DNA of 64,000 nucleotides from an uncultured Pelagibacteraceae bacterium (GTDB lineage: Bacteria > Pseudomonadota > Alphaproteobacteria > Pelagibacterales > Pelagibacteraceae): positions 46,839 to 110,838 of the forward strand of contig CACLSR010000004.1 in assembly GCA_902609685.1 (NCBI GenBank), in the 5' to 3' direction. Every line of letters begins with the position of its first letter. Positions within the stretch are counted from its first letter, which is position 1. Below, one piece after another: positions 26,039-35,770 of the stretch. Under the pieces are notes generated by a model. That model ran no database searches. It was not told the DNA's origin and worked only from the letters and a program-made list of their open reading frames with translations. Made by a program: the position numbers and the translations under genes.

Positions 26039-26941
26039 TCAATAATTAGTGGTTCTTGCTAATCGAGCTGCACCCCGAACACCGCTTGCATCACCAAATT
26101 TGGGTTTTAAAAAAGTCCCCTCAAATTCACCCCCTGCTACAAATTTTTTCATTTTTTGTTTAATTTCATCTAAAAAATTTATTTCGTTGGATACCCCACC
26201 CCCGAAAACAAACACATCTGGATCAATAATATTAACAACAGTGGCTAAAGACATAGCGAGTTGATCTTTATATCTATCAATTAATTTTTCTGCACCTAAA
26301 TCAAGTTTTCTATGCATCTCAAATATCTTTTGGGCAGATAAATCCTTTTTAAACTCGTTTTTGAACGCTTTAGAAATACCTATACCCGCAACAAAGTTTT
26401 CTATTTCCCCAGCTCTTAAATTGGTTTTTTTTATTTGAACACCTTCAATACAAGCGCTCGGTATTTGATTATGCCCCCATTCTCCAGTAATCCCATTAGG
26501 TCCATTGACAATTCGTTTATCTATTACTAAACCGCCTCCAACACCAGATCCAAGAATTACCCCAAAAACTATTTTATAATGTTTTCCAGAACCATCTATT
26601 GCTTCTGATAAAGCAAAACAGTTTGCATCATTTTCACAATAAATTTCTTTGCCAATCTCACTCCGTAAATCTCTTTGTAAAGGTTTGCCATTTATCCAAA
26701 AAGAATTGGGCGCATTTTTAACTAGTCCTGTTTGAATAGAATGAATCCCTGGATGACATACACCCACTGGTAATTCTTTACCAGCTTTACGCTCAAGTTC
26801 GATAACTATTTTTTTTATTATTGATAATGTATCTTTGTAATTTTTTGGAACTTCGGTTCTTTCTCTATGATGCTCATTGCCAACATCATCTAATAACACA
26901 TACTCTATTTTACTTGCCCCAAGATCAATACCAATCTGCAT
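26039..26941 (-). CDS. ROK family sugar kinase
   Basis: A 300-residue kinase. DLGASKIEYVLLD (5-17) is the ATP phosphate loop, ENDANCFALSEA carries the catalytic Asp, and GSGVGGGLVIDK...GITGEWGHN is ROK signature 2. The usual zinc motif CxCGxxGC after GHN is absent; only one Cys (SACIEG) is there. Closest in style to fructokinase/N-acetylglucosamine kinase. It lies 3 bp after the oxidoreductase gene, within the iolD unit. Confidence 0.85.
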   Translation of the reverse strand: MQIGIDLGASKIEYVLLDDVGNEHHRERTEVPKNYKDTLSIIKKIVIELERKAGKELPVGVCHPGIHSIQTGLVKNAPNSFWINGKPLQRDLRSEIGKEIYCENDANCFALSEAIDGSGKHYKIVFGVILGSGVGGGLVIDKRIVNGPNGITGEWGHNQIPSACIEGVQIKKTNLRAGEIENFVAGIGISKAFKNEFKKDLSAQKIFEMHRKLDLGAEKLIDRYKDQLAMSLATVVNIIDPDVFVFGGGVSNEINFLDEIKQKMKKFVAGGEFEGTFLKPKFGDASGVRGAARLARTTNY

Positions 26942-26944
26942 ATT

Positions 26945-28105
26945 TTATCTCATTAATTTATTTATTTCTTTATTAATAAAAAGTTTTGGAATTTTGCATG
27001 TTGTACTAAGTCTAATCGGTTTATTTGTTTTAGCAGATTGCATAGTTGATTGTATCAAGTCAAGAACATGCAAAGATACTTCTCCATTGCATCTATGTAT
27101 CTTTTTTTTATCAATACAATAAGCCATTTCTGCAAGACCAACTCCTCTGTAATTAGCGTTAGTAGGTGACTCATTTGCTCTAGAACTTTGCGTTCTAATA
27201 TTAATTTTTCCTAGCGGCATTTGATTTGTTTTAAATTCTTTCCATGGGTTTCCTAATTTTTTACATACATAAACTGAACCACCGAACATATTAGGATCTG
27301 GCACAATCATTGAACCTTTGGTTCCATAAAGTTCAATATGATTTCTTTGATGAGCTATAACATCAAAAGATAAAGTTAGTCTTATAATACTTCCATTTTT
27401 AAATATAATTGTTGTAAAATATGTAGTTGGACATTCTACCTTAATTCTTTTCCCCTTTTTAGGACCAATACCAATTGTTCTAAATCGTGAACCTTTCATT
27501 AAACTTGCCGCTTTTACCTCTTTTGCTGGACCTAATAAATTTACTAATGCTGTTAGATAATAAGGTCCCATATCAATTACTGGACCACCTTCTTTTTTTG
27601 CAAACCATGGTTCTGGGTCTGGATGATAAGATTGAACCCCTGGAAAAGCAAAAATCGCATTACCTAAATTTACTTTACCGATACTTTTACTTTCTAATAA
27701 TTCTTTCGATTTTTGATTGCCTCCTCCAAGAAAGGTATCTGGAGCATTTCCTAAGTATAATTTCTTTTTTTTTGAGAGCTTTAGTAATTCTTTTCCCTCT
27801 TTTAAATTAATTGCTAGTGGTTTTTCTGAATATACATGTTTTCCATTTAACAAAGACTTTTTTGCAATTTGGTAATGAACTTTTGGAGGGGTTAGATTTA
27901 AAATTATCTCAACCTGTGTATCTTTAAGTAAATTACTTACCGAAACTGATTTAATTTTGTAAATTTTAGCACATTTCTTAGCTGCTTTTTCTTTAACGTC
28001 AGCACATTTAATAATTTTAAAATTTTTGAAATATTTGTGAGCTCTGAAATATGTTTCTGCGATATGACCACAGCCAATTAAGCCAACTTTAAATACTTTG
28101 CTCAT
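26945..28105 (-). CDS. Gfo/Idh/MocA family oxidoreductase
   Basis: A 386-residue NAD(P)-dependent dehydrogenase. The Rossmann motif GLIGCGHIAETY (8-19), YSEKPLAINL (EKP, substrate Lys near 95) and GGPVIDMGPYYLTAL with a catalytic Asp/Tyr region fit the family. It is a second such enzyme in the inositol region, beside iolG, and may act on an epimer such as scyllo-inositol or on the inosose. The substrate is open. Confidence 0.87.
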   Translation of the reverse strand: MSKVFKVGLIGCGHIAETYFRAHKYFKNFKIIKCADVKEKAAKKCAKIYKIKSVSVSNLLKDTQVEIILNLTPPKVHYQIAKKSLLNGKHVYSEKPLAINLKEGKELLKLSKKKKLYLGNAPDTFLGGGNQKSKELLESKSIGKVNLGNAIFAFPGVQSYHPDPEPWFAKKEGGPVIDMGPYYLTALVNLLGPAKEVKAASLMKGSRFRTIGIGPKKGKRIKVECPTTYFTTIIFKNGSIIRLTLSFDVIAHQRNHIELYGTKGSMIVPDPNMFGGSVYVCKKLGNPWKEFKTNQMPLGKINIRTQSSRANESPTNANYRGVGLAEMAYCIDKKKIHRCNGEVSLHVLDLIQSTMQSAKTNKPIRLSTTCKIPKLFINKEINKLMR

Positions 28106-28110
28106 TAGGG

Positions 28111-29955
28111 TTATACTCCCTGTCTTTGTTTTGCTTTACCTTCTTTGTGTAATTTTAGAGCTTTTTCGTTTTCCTTAGTTTTGGGAATTTCTAATGTTGG
28201 ACTTTCCCAATAAGCTGATCCTTCAAGCCATTGATATGAATGAGTTTTGATTGAAATAACGTAAGTTACTTTTGATTTCTTCGCTCTTTTGAAGGCTTCC
28301 TCTAATTCACTGATAGAACTTACCTCTTCGGACTTTGCCCCCATACTTTCTGCATGTTTTGCAAAATTTACTTTTACTAAATTTGAAACATTTGAACTCT
28401 CAAATAAACAATTAAATTCTTTTCCACCTTTAAATAATTGAAGTCTATTAATGACAGCGTGACCACCATTATCACAGACAATTACAATTAGTTTATTATT
28501 AGTTATTACAGATGAATATATATCCGAATTATAAAGTAAATATGATCCATCACCTACAAATGTAATAACTTCTTTGTTTGGATTGGCCATCTTAATTCCT
28601 AAAGCTCCAGAAATTTCATAGCTCATACAACTAAAGCCCCACTCTGTTTCATGCGTATTAAGTTCTCTTGGTCTCCAAATTTGAATAACTTCACCTACCA
28701 AACCTCCAGCTGCAGTGACAGCGATATCACTTGGATCAGAGTTTCTATAAATTGCACCAATTACATGAGCATAACTTGGGAGTTTTTGATTAGTTGGTCC
28801 ACTTTCTTTATCAACATATTCATTCCAAGATTTAAGTTCATCTCTGGATTTTTTATGCCATTCCTCGGATGCTTTCCAATTACCTAAAGCTTGTGATAGT
28901 TCATTTAAAGAAACTTTTGCATCTCCAATAATTGATTGTGCCATATGCTTACTAGCATCAAATCTTGCAACATTAATTGATACTAGTGAAAAATTTGGAT
29001 TTTCAAAATTGGACCATGACCCAGTTGTGAAATCTCCTAACTTAGTTCCAATAGCAATCGCTAAATCAGTTTTTTTTGCAAAGTTGTTTGCTGCTTTTCC
29101 TCCTAAACCTCCAATAGGTCCTAAAAAATGAGAATGATCTCTTTTCATAGAAGAATAACCCATTACAGTTTGTGTTACAGGTATATTGTGTCTAACTGCA
29201 AAAGTAGAAAGTTCCTCCATTGCATCTGAGTAAAAAACACCTCCACCAGAAATTATGATTGGATTTTTTGATTTTTTAATTTTTTCAGCTGCCTCTTTAA
29301 TTTGAAAATCATCAGGTCTTGGTCTTCGTATATTATGAATTTTTTCTTTAAAAAAATCCTCAGGATAATCAAAAATTTCTCCTTGTATATCCTGACATAA
29401 AGATATGCATACTGGACCACAATCAGCTGGGTCTAATAAAACTTGTACAGCTTGGGGAAATGTTTGTAAAATTTGTTCTGGTCTTGTTATTCTATCAAAA
29501 TATTTTGTAACTGGTTTAAAAGCATCATTTTGAGTAATTCCTGGATTATTAAAATGTTCTACTTGTTGTAAAACTGGATCAGGCATCCTGTTTGCGTAAG
29601 TATCACCTGGAAGAAATAAAATTGGCAGTCTATTACTCATCGCAACTGCTGCAGCTGTTACCATATTTGTAGAACCAGGACCTACAGAACTTGTTGCTAC
29701 AAATACTTGTTTTCTTCTTTTTGCTCTAGCGTAAGCAATTCCTGTTAAAGCCATGTTTTGCTCATGATGACCCCTATAAGTTGGAAGTTTATCTTTATTT
29801 TCCTCTAAAGCTTGTCCTAAACAAGCTACATTACCATGACCAAATATTCCAAAAGCACCAGCGAATAAAGGTTCTTTTTTACCATCGATAAGAATTTTTT
29901 GAGAAGTCAGAAACTTTACAATTGCATGAGCACATGTAAGCTTTATTTTTTTCAT
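28111..29955 (-). CDS. iolD: 3D-(3,5/4)-trihydroxycyclohexane-1,2-dione hydrolase
   Basis: A 614-residue TPP enzyme. The N-terminal LFAGAFGIFGHGNVACLGQAL and YRGHHEQNMALTGIAYARA (with the cofactor-activating Glu) and the C-terminal GDGSYLLYNSDIYSS ... DNGGHAVIN define IolD within the acetolactate-synthase superfamily. It opens the cyclohexanedione ring to give 5-deoxy-glucuronate in myo-inositol breakdown. It heads a minus-strand operon and is divergent from the aldehyde dehydrogenase over 54 bp. Confidence 0.93.
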   Translation of the reverse strand: MKKIKLTCAHAIVKFLTSQKILIDGKKEPLFAGAFGIFGHGNVACLGQALEENKDKLPTYRGHHEQNMALTGIAYARAKRRKQVFVATSSVGPGSTNMVTAAAVAMSNRLPILFLPGDTYANRMPDPVLQQVEHFNNPGITQNDAFKPVTKYFDRITRPEQILQTFPQAVQVLLDPADCGPVCISLCQDIQGEIFDYPEDFFKEKIHNIRRPRPDDFQIKEAAEKIKKSKNPIIISGGGVFYSDAMEELSTFAVRHNIPVTQTVMGYSSMKRDHSHFLGPIGGLGGKAANNFAKKTDLAIAIGTKLGDFTTGSWSNFENPNFSLVSINVARFDASKHMAQSIIGDAKVSLNELSQALGNWKASEEWHKKSRDELKSWNEYVDKESGPTNQKLPSYAHVIGAIYRNSDPSDIAVTAAGGLVGEVIQIWRPRELNTHETEWGFSCMSYEISGALGIKMANPNKEVITFVGDGSYLLYNSDIYSSVITNNKLIVIVCDNGGHAVINRLQLFKGGKEFNCLFESSNVSNLVKVNFAKHAESMGAKSEEVSSISELEEAFKRAKKSKVTYVISIKTHSYQWLEGSAYWESPTLEIPKTKENEKALKLHKEGKAKQRQGV

Positions 29956-30009
29956 AATTGTAGATATATTCTCTTAAAATTTCGCTTAATTAACCATAAA
30001 ATAAAAATT

Positions 30010-31452
30010 ATGTATAGTAAATTTGGGCAGTTCATTGATGGTAAGTGGCAACAAGCGGAAAAAAAAGAAACTTACGATGTTATAAATCCTGCTACGGAAG
30101 AAATTATTGGCCAAGCGTCTAAAGCATCTTCAGCAGATGTTCAAAAAGCTCTTAAATCTGCAGAGAAAGGTTTGGAAGTTTGGAAAAACACTTTACCTTG
30201 GCAGAGATCATATATTATTAGAAAAATTGCTGATCTTTTAAGAAAAAAACAAGATGTTTTGGCAAAATGGTTAACGATTGAAGTTGGAAAACCTTTAGCG
30301 GAGGGAATTGGCGAAACTGGTGGGGCTGCTGATATTTTTGAGTGGAATGCTGAAGAAACAAAAAGAATTTATGGACAAACAGTCGAAAGTCGATTTCCAG
30401 ATACGAGAGTTCATGTTTATTATCAGCCAGTTGGAGTTGTAGCAGCTTTAGTGCCATGGAATTTTCCTTTAATTCTAGCAGCAAGAAAAATTTCAACAGC
30501 ATTAGCTGCCGGATGTTCAGTAATTTGTAAGCCTGATGTAATTACTCCAGGAACAGTAATGGAGTTAGTAGATATTTGTAAAGAAGCGGGAGTCCCTCCT
30601 GGGGTTGTAAACTTATTATCAGGAGATCCTGAAAGTATTTCAAATGAGTTGTTAGAGTCTGATATTATTAAAAAGGTTTCAATTACTGGATCAACAAGAG
30701 TAGGTAAATTAATCTTAAAAAAAGCTGCAGACAAAGTTCAAAGAGTCACAATGGAGCTTAGTGGACACTCGCCTTTTATAGTTTTTGATGATGTTGATAT
30801 AAATAAAGTTGCAGATATGGCAATTACTGCAAAATTTAGAAATAATGGTCAAGTTTGTATTTCACCTAACAGATTTTATATACAAGAAAATAAAAAAGAA
30901 GAATTCATTAATGCGTTTATTGAAAGAACAAAAAAATTAAAAATTGGAAATGGTTTAGATGAAGGAGTTCAATTAGGTCCATTAACAACTGCAAAAAGAT
31001 TAGGAGAAATCGAAGAATTAGTTGAAACAACTAAAAAGGAAGGAGCAAAAGTTTTGTTGGGTGGAAAAAGACCTCAAGGTTTTAACAAAGGATATTTTTA
31101 TGAGCCAACAGTTTTTGACAATGTAAAGGACAATTTTACAATAATGAAACAAGAACCATTTGGTCCATTAGTACCAATGTTGTCATTTAAAACTTTTGAT
31201 GAAGTGGTTGAGAGAGCTAATAATAATGATCTTGGATTATGTAGTTATATTTATACAAATTCTATGGATAAAGCTCACAAAGCTTCAGAATTAATGGAAA
31301 CTGGTACTGTTGCAGTAAATACTCCTGCAGTTGCGATAGCTGAGGCACCTTTTGGCGGAATTAAACAAACTGGATATGGACGTGAAGGTGGTTCAATGGC
31401 AATTAAAGATTATCTTAATATAAAGTACACTCACCTTGGTTTGAAATCTTAA
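30010..31452 (+). CDS. NAD(P)-dependent aldehyde dehydrogenase
   Basis: A 480-residue ALDH. LVPWNFPLILAARK (148-161) is the Rossmann part, E249 (TMELSGHSPF) the general base and C283 (NNGQVCISPNRF) the nucleophile. It resembles succinate/glycolaldehyde-type semialdehyde dehydrogenases rather than the CoA-acylating IolA. The frame stays open 37 codons further but that part overlaps iolD; the ATG at 30010 fits family length. TAAAAT ends 7 bases before it with no ribosome site. Confidence 0.92.
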   Translation: MYSKFGQFIDGKWQQAEKKETYDVINPATEEIIGQASKASSADVQKALKSAEKGLEVWKNTLPWQRSYIIRKIADLLRKKQDVLAKWLTIEVGKPLAEGIGETGGAADIFEWNAEETKRIYGQTVESRFPDTRVHVYYQPVGVVAALVPWNFPLILAARKISTALAAGCSVICKPDVITPGTVMELVDICKEAGVPPGVVNLLSGDPESISNELLESDIIKKVSITGSTRVGKLILKKAADKVQRVTMELSGHSPFIVFDDVDINKVADMAITAKFRNNGQVCISPNRFYIQENKKEEFINAFIERTKKLKIGNGLDEGVQLGPLTTAKRLGEIEELVETTKKEGAKVLLGGKRPQGFNKGYFYEPTVFDNVKDNFTIMKQEPFGPLVPMLSFKTFDEVVERANNNDLGLCSYIYTNSMDKAHKASELMETGTVAVNTPAVAIAEAPFGGIKQTGYGREGGSMAIKDYLNIKYTHLGLKS

Positions 31453-31453
31453 A

Positions 31454-32245
31454 ATGAGACCAAATAAAATAAAAAAGATGATGAGAGATGGTGAGCAAAT
31501 AATTAATGGTTGGTTACAAATTCCTAGCTCTTTTTCAGCAGAAGTAATGTCTCATCAAGGTTGGGACTCGCTTACAATTGATATGCAACATGGTGTTATT
31601 GATTATCCAAACGCATTACAAATGCTGCAATCAATTTCATCTACGGATGTTACTCCTTTAGCAAGAGTAAATTGGAATGAGCCAGGACAAATAATGAAAA
31701 TTTTAGATGCAGGGTGCTACGGTGTAATTTGTCCAATGGTAAGTAACAAATCTGAGGCAGAAAAATTTGTTCAAGCATGCATGTATCCCCCTAAAGGGTA
31801 TAGAAGTTTTGGACCAATTAGAGGATTAATTTATGGAGGTTCAGATTATGGAGATTTTGCAAATGATGAGATTTTAAAAATGGCAATGATAGAGACAAAA
31901 GAGGCCTTGGATAAATTAGATGAAATTATGAGTACCCCTGGAATAGATGGAATTTATATTGGACCTGCTGATTTAAGTCTAGCCATAGGTCAAAAACCAG
32001 CTTTTGATAATCCTGAAGGAAGTCCAACTTATGAAAAGATTTTAAATATCTTGGAACATGCAAAAAAAAATAAAATTTTTGCAGGTATTCATAATGCTAG
32101 TCCAGTGTATGCAAAAAAAATGCTTAATTTAGGATTTAATTTGGTAACCATTGGATCCGATCAAAGGTATATGAGTGCAGGTGCAAAAGATGCTGTATCT
32201 AAATTAAAATCAATCAAATCAAAAGAAGACTCTAAAGCTTACTAA
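31454..32245 (+). CDS. HpcH/HpaI family aldolase
   Basis: A 263-residue class II pyruvate aldolase. SHQGWDSLTIDMQHGVIDY (32-50), NEPGQIMKILDAGCYGVICPMVS, the MIETKEALDKLDEI metal-binding Glu region and GIYIGPADLSLAIG (about 165-178) are family motifs. Members cut 4-hydroxy-2-oxo acids to pyruvate and an aldehyde. The gene follows the ALDH by 1 bp. Its natural substrate here is inferred to be a 2-keto-3-deoxy acid. Confidence 0.92.
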   Translation: MRPNKIKKMMRDGEQIINGWLQIPSSFSAEVMSHQGWDSLTIDMQHGVIDYPNALQMLQSISSTDVTPLARVNWNEPGQIMKILDAGCYGVICPMVSNKSEAEKFVQACMYPPKGYRSFGPIRGLIYGGSDYGDFANDEILKMAMIETKEALDKLDEIMSTPGIDGIYIGPADLSLAIGQKPAFDNPEGSPTYEKILNILEHAKKNKIFAGIHNASPVYAKKMLNLGFNLVTIGSDQRYMSAGAKDAVSKLKSIKSKEDSKAY

Positions 32246-32251
32246 ATTTAA

Positions 32252-33217
32252 GTGTCAGATAAAAAAAAAATTTTGATAATTCAACCTATTCATAAAGCGG
32301 GAATAGATCTCGTAAAGAATAGCCCAAATTATGATTATGAGATTATTGAAAACATAGATGACAAAGATATTAAACAAAAAATTTTGGAGTGTGATGGTCT
32401 ATCAATTAGAACAGCAAATTTATCTAGCGAATTAATCAATATATCAAAAAAACTTAAGATTATATCTCGCCACGGCGTTGGGTATGACAATATTGACCTC
32501 AAGTCTTCTAAAGAAAAAAATATCACTTTGGCAATTACAGCTACAGCAAATGCTGTTGCGGTGGCAGAGCATGTTATTTTTATGTTGCTCAATATATCGA
32601 AGAGAAAAAACATGTATGATGATGCTGTTAAATCAGGAAATTTTTCTAACAGAAACAAACTTCCAAAAACAATTGAACTTTGGAAAAAAAATATTTTAAT
32701 TGCTGGATTTGGAAGAATAGGTCAATCTTTAATTAGAAGATGTAAAGGATTTGAAATGAATGTTTTTGTTTATGATCCATTTGTTTCAAAAGATATTATT
32801 GAGGAATTGGGTGGAAAAAAAGTTGAAGATCTTACAGAAGCAGTAAAATCTATGGATGCCATTTCTTTACATATGCCTCTTAATGAAAAAACGAAAAATA
32901 TTATTAATTATGACTTACTTAAAACAATGAGGAAAAATTGTATAATCATTAATGCTGCAAGAGGTGGAATGATAAATGAGAATGACTTAGATAAAGCATT
33001 AAATGAAAATCTTATATTTGGTGCAGGTTTAGATGTTTTTGAAACAGAACCACCTAAAGAGGATAATCCTTTGCTAAAAAACAATAAAGTTTTTTTAAGT
33101 CCTCATACCGCTGCATTTACTGAGGAATGCATGATAAGAATGGGAAAAGAAACAATACAAAATATAATTGATTTTTTTGAAAAAAAATTAGACAAATCAA
33201 AAATTATTAAATTTTAA
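32252..33217 (+). CDS. D-isomer-specific 2-hydroxyacid dehydrogenase
   Basis: A 321-residue NAD enzyme starting with GTG. GFGRIGQSLIRR (about 151-162) binds NAD; the catalytic Arg (INAARGGMIN), Glu (ETEPP) and His (SPHTAAFT) are all there. It interconverts a 2-keto and 2-hydroxy acid, for instance hydroxypyruvate/glycerate or tartronate-type products, in the same operon as the aldolase. It lies 6 bp after the aldolase gene. Confidence 0.9.
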   Translation: MSDKKKILIIQPIHKAGIDLVKNSPNYDYEIIENIDDKDIKQKILECDGLSIRTANLSSELINISKKLKIISRHGVGYDNIDLKSSKEKNITLAITATANAVAVAEHVIFMLLNISKRKNMYDDAVKSGNFSNRNKLPKTIELWKKNILIAGFGRIGQSLIRRCKGFEMNVFVYDPFVSKDIIEELGGKKVEDLTEAVKSMDAISLHMPLNEKTKNIINYDLLKTMRKNCIIINAARGGMINENDLDKALNENLIFGAGLDVFETEPPKEDNPLLKNNKVFLSPHTAAFTEECMIRMGKETIQNIIDFFEKKLDKSKIIKF

Positions 33218-33219
33218 TT

Positions 33220-33720
33220 ATGCGAATAAATTTCAAAAATTTTGGACTCTTAGAAGCATTAGTGTTGTTATCGTTGGTATATGTGGTTGGGATGTTAATT
33301 TGGACCGCAAGTACAAGGCCCGCAGTTGAAGCAAAAGCTAACTTAGTCAAAGAAAATCATAAGAAAGTAGTCGATTTTATCAATGGAGAAATAAATAATT
33401 GCGGGAATAATGATGAAGGTAAATTCACTATTTGGGGTGATCCCTGTAATGGCGAATGGTCCTCATCCAAAGTTGTGAATTATATAAACAAAAATCTTAA
33501 TATAGAGAATCCTTTTTCAGAGGATACTAAAGTAAAAACTGATCCTGATCCTAGAATTAAAGCTGAAGGTAAAGCGGGGCAATCAGTTGAGATGGGTGTT
33601 ATATTTGTAATGTCATCAAATTTTTTACCTGATCCTGGATCCGAATGGGTTGTGGGTACTTGTTTCAAATCTCCATGTGTTGCTGCTGGAAATAATGAAC
33701 TAACTTCACTCTATAGATAA
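33220..33720 (+). CDS. Secreted or membrane-anchored protein with pilin-like N-terminus
   Basis: A 166-residue protein with a short basic start, then FGLLEALVLLSLVYVVGMLIW (8-28), which resembles the hydrophobic N-terminal helix of type IV pilins and pseudopilins with its early Glu, though the processing Gly-Phe/Leu context is not exact. The remaining part has four Cys able to form two disulfides, and is acidic and Gly/Asn rich. It is 2 bp from the dehydrogenase gene, an odd partner for sugar genes. Family not recognised with certainty. Confidence 0.6.
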   Translation: MRINFKNFGLLEALVLLSLVYVVGMLIWTASTRPAVEAKANLVKENHKKVVDFINGEINNCGNNDEGKFTIWGDPCNGEWSSSKVVNYINKNLNIENPFSEDTKVKTDPDPRIKAEGKAGQSVEMGVIFVMSSNFLPDPGSEWVVGTCFKSPCVAAGNNELTSLYR

Positions 33721-34623
33721 TCAATTTTTATAAATTTCAATTTCAGATTTTTTTAATGTATCTGTAAGATAATTATAACCAATTTTTGCATACTCTAACG
33801 GATTTGCTTTTGCCGGATCCTGCTCTGCCTCAACCACCAACCATCCTGAATAATTATTATTTTTTAATACACTAAATAAAGGTTGATAATCAATACAACC
33901 ATCTCCTGGTACTGTAAACGCACCCTCTAAAAAAGCACTTCTAAAACTTAAATCCTCTTTTAAAGATTTTTCAAGAACTTGTTTTCTTATATCTTTACAA
34001 TGGACGTGCAAAATTCTTTCATGATAATTTTGTAATATGTATTTTGAGTCCCCTTTTGCAAATAACATGTGTCCTGTATCTAATGTTAATTTTACACTTT
34101 CATGAGTATTTTCTATAAGTCTTTCAGTATCTTTTTGAGTTTCAATTACTGTTCCCATGTGATGATGATACGCCAAAGGCATCCCTTCATCCTCTAAATA
34201 TTTTCCTAGTTCAGAAATTTTTTCACAAAACTTCGGCCATTCGTCCCTTTCCATTTGAGGCCGAGTTGATAATTTTCTTTTAGGATCTCCTTGTATAGAA
34301 CCAGAAACTTCCGCGAAAACTATACAAGGTGCATCACAATCTTTAAATAAATCAAGTTGTTCTTGAATAGATTTTTTTTCTTCTTCAACAGAATTTTTTC
34401 TTAGATTTGCGCCATACCATCCTGAGCAGAGTTTAAGATTAAATTGATCTAATTTTGGAATTAATTCAGAAGATTTCTTTGGAAATTTTCCACCAGACTC
34501 TATGCCTATATAGCCTGCTTCATTGGCTTCTTTTAAACATTGTTCTAATGTAGTTTCACCACCTAACTCAGGCATGTCATCATTACTCCATGCAATGGGT
34601 GCAACTCCTAATTTTACTGACAT
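33721..34623 (-). CDS. iolE: myo-Inosose-2 dehydratase
   Basis: A 300-residue TIM-barrel protein. GVAPIAWSNDDMPELGG (6-22), AYHHHMGTVIET, LTLDTGHMLFA and HVHCKDIR with the C-terminal WLVVEAEQDP give the metal ligands (Glu, Asp, His, Glu) typical of IolE. It removes water from scyllo-inosose to form the dione used by IolD. Convergent with the preceding gene (stops touch), and divergent from iolG over 44 bp. Confidence 0.93.
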   Translation of the reverse strand: MSVKLGVAPIAWSNDDMPELGGETTLEQCLKEANEAGYIGIESGGKFPKKSSELIPKLDQFNLKLCSGWYGANLRKNSVEEEKKSIQEQLDLFKDCDAPCIVFAEVSGSIQGDPKRKLSTRPQMERDEWPKFCEKISELGKYLEDEGMPLAYHHHMGTVIETQKDTERLIENTHESVKLTLDTGHMLFAKGDSKYILQNYHERILHVHCKDIRKQVLEKSLKEDLSFRSAFLEGAFTVPGDGCIDYQPLFSVLKNNNYSGWLVVEAEQDPAKANPLEYAKIGYNYLTDTLKKSEIEIYKN

Positions 34624-34667
34624 AAGAAATTTTTTTAGTTAAGTTATTATTTTAATACAAATTTTAA

Positions 34668-35669
34668 ATGATTGATATAGCTTTATTTGGACTTGGTAGA
34701 ATTGGTATTATGCATGGAAAAAATTTAATGCGTAGTAAAGACTTTAATCTTAAATATATTTATGACATTGAACAAAAATTATCTAAAAAATATTCAAAAA
34801 CATTAAAAACAAAAGCTATAAACAATCCATCTGTGGCTTATAAAGATAAAGATATAAAAGCTATCTTTATTGCCTCAACAACGTCGACACATATTAAATT
34901 TATTCTAGATGGCGTAAAAAATAAAAAAATAATTTTTTGTGAAAAACCACTAGATTTAAGTATTAAAAAGATTGAGTCTTGTAAAAAAAAAATTTTTAAA
35001 TTAAATCCAAAAATACAATTAGGTTTTAATAGACGATATGATCCAACTCACAATAATTTAAGAAAACAACTACTTAGTGGAAAAATAGGTAAATTAGAAA
35101 AAATTATCATTACAAGTCGTGACCCTGCCCCACCCACTATGAAATATCTAAAAGAGTCTGGTGGTATTTTTAGAGATATGATGATCCATGATTTTGATCT
35201 TGTTAGATTCTACCTTGGTAAGGATGAGCCAGCAAAAATAATAGCTTCTGGTAGTAATATATCTGATAAAAGATTTGATAAAATAAAAGATTTTGAACTA
35301 GCATCGACCATAATTAGATCTAGAGCTGGTGTTCAGTGCATAATAACTAATTCCAGACATTGTAGTTTCGGATATGATCAAAGAATAGAATTATTTGGAT
35401 CAAAAGGTATGTTGATTTCAGAAAATAAAAGACAAAACGAGACATCTTTATATTCTGCACAATCAACTTCGAACAAATCTCCTCTGCTTAATTTTTTTAT
35501 TGATAGGTATAAAGATGCTTATAAAAATCAACTAAATGATTTTGCAAAATTTATAAGAAAGAAAATTCAACCTCTTGCAGGATTTGAAGAGGGAAGAAAA
35601 GCTCTGATAATTGCGAATGCAGCTCAAAAATCTTTACAATCAAAAAAGTTTGAAAAACTTAATCTTTAA
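34668..35669 (+). CDS. iolG: Inositol 2-dehydrogenase
   Basis: A 333-residue Gfo/Idh/MocA enzyme. FGLGRIGIMHGKNL (7-20) is the NAD motif; CEKPLDLS (EKP), GFNRRYDPTHNN, ITSRDPAPPTMKYLKESGGIFRDMMIHDFD with the catalytic Asp/His are strongly IolG-like. It oxidises myo-inositol to scyllo-inosose, the first step before IolE and IolD. It is followed by the ABC importer on the same strand. Confidence 0.92.
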   Translation: MIDIALFGLGRIGIMHGKNLMRSKDFNLKYIYDIEQKLSKKYSKTLKTKAINNPSVAYKDKDIKAIFIASTTSTHIKFILDGVKNKKIIFCEKPLDLSIKKIESCKKKIFKLNPKIQLGFNRRYDPTHNNLRKQLLSGKIGKLEKIIITSRDPAPPTMKYLKESGGIFRDMMIHDFDLVRFYLGKDEPAKIIASGSNISDKRFDKIKDFELASTIIRSRAGVQCIITNSRHCSFGYDQRIELFGSKGMLISENKRQNETSLYSAQSTSNKSPLLNFFIDRYKDAYKNQLNDFAKFIRKKIQPLAGFEEGRKALIIANAAQKSLQSKKFEKLNL

Positions 35670-35770
35670 TTGAATCAACCTTAAGTAGAATACAACCTGT
35701 CTGCTTTACAACTAAATAATATTTTGATTAGATTTTATTTTTAAAAGTTAACTTTAATTAGAGGAAAATA

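Noticed and set aside
29899..30009. Upstream extension of the aldehyde dehydrogenase frame
   Set aside because: It overlaps iolD on the opposite strand; the ATG at 30010 gives the normal family N-terminus.
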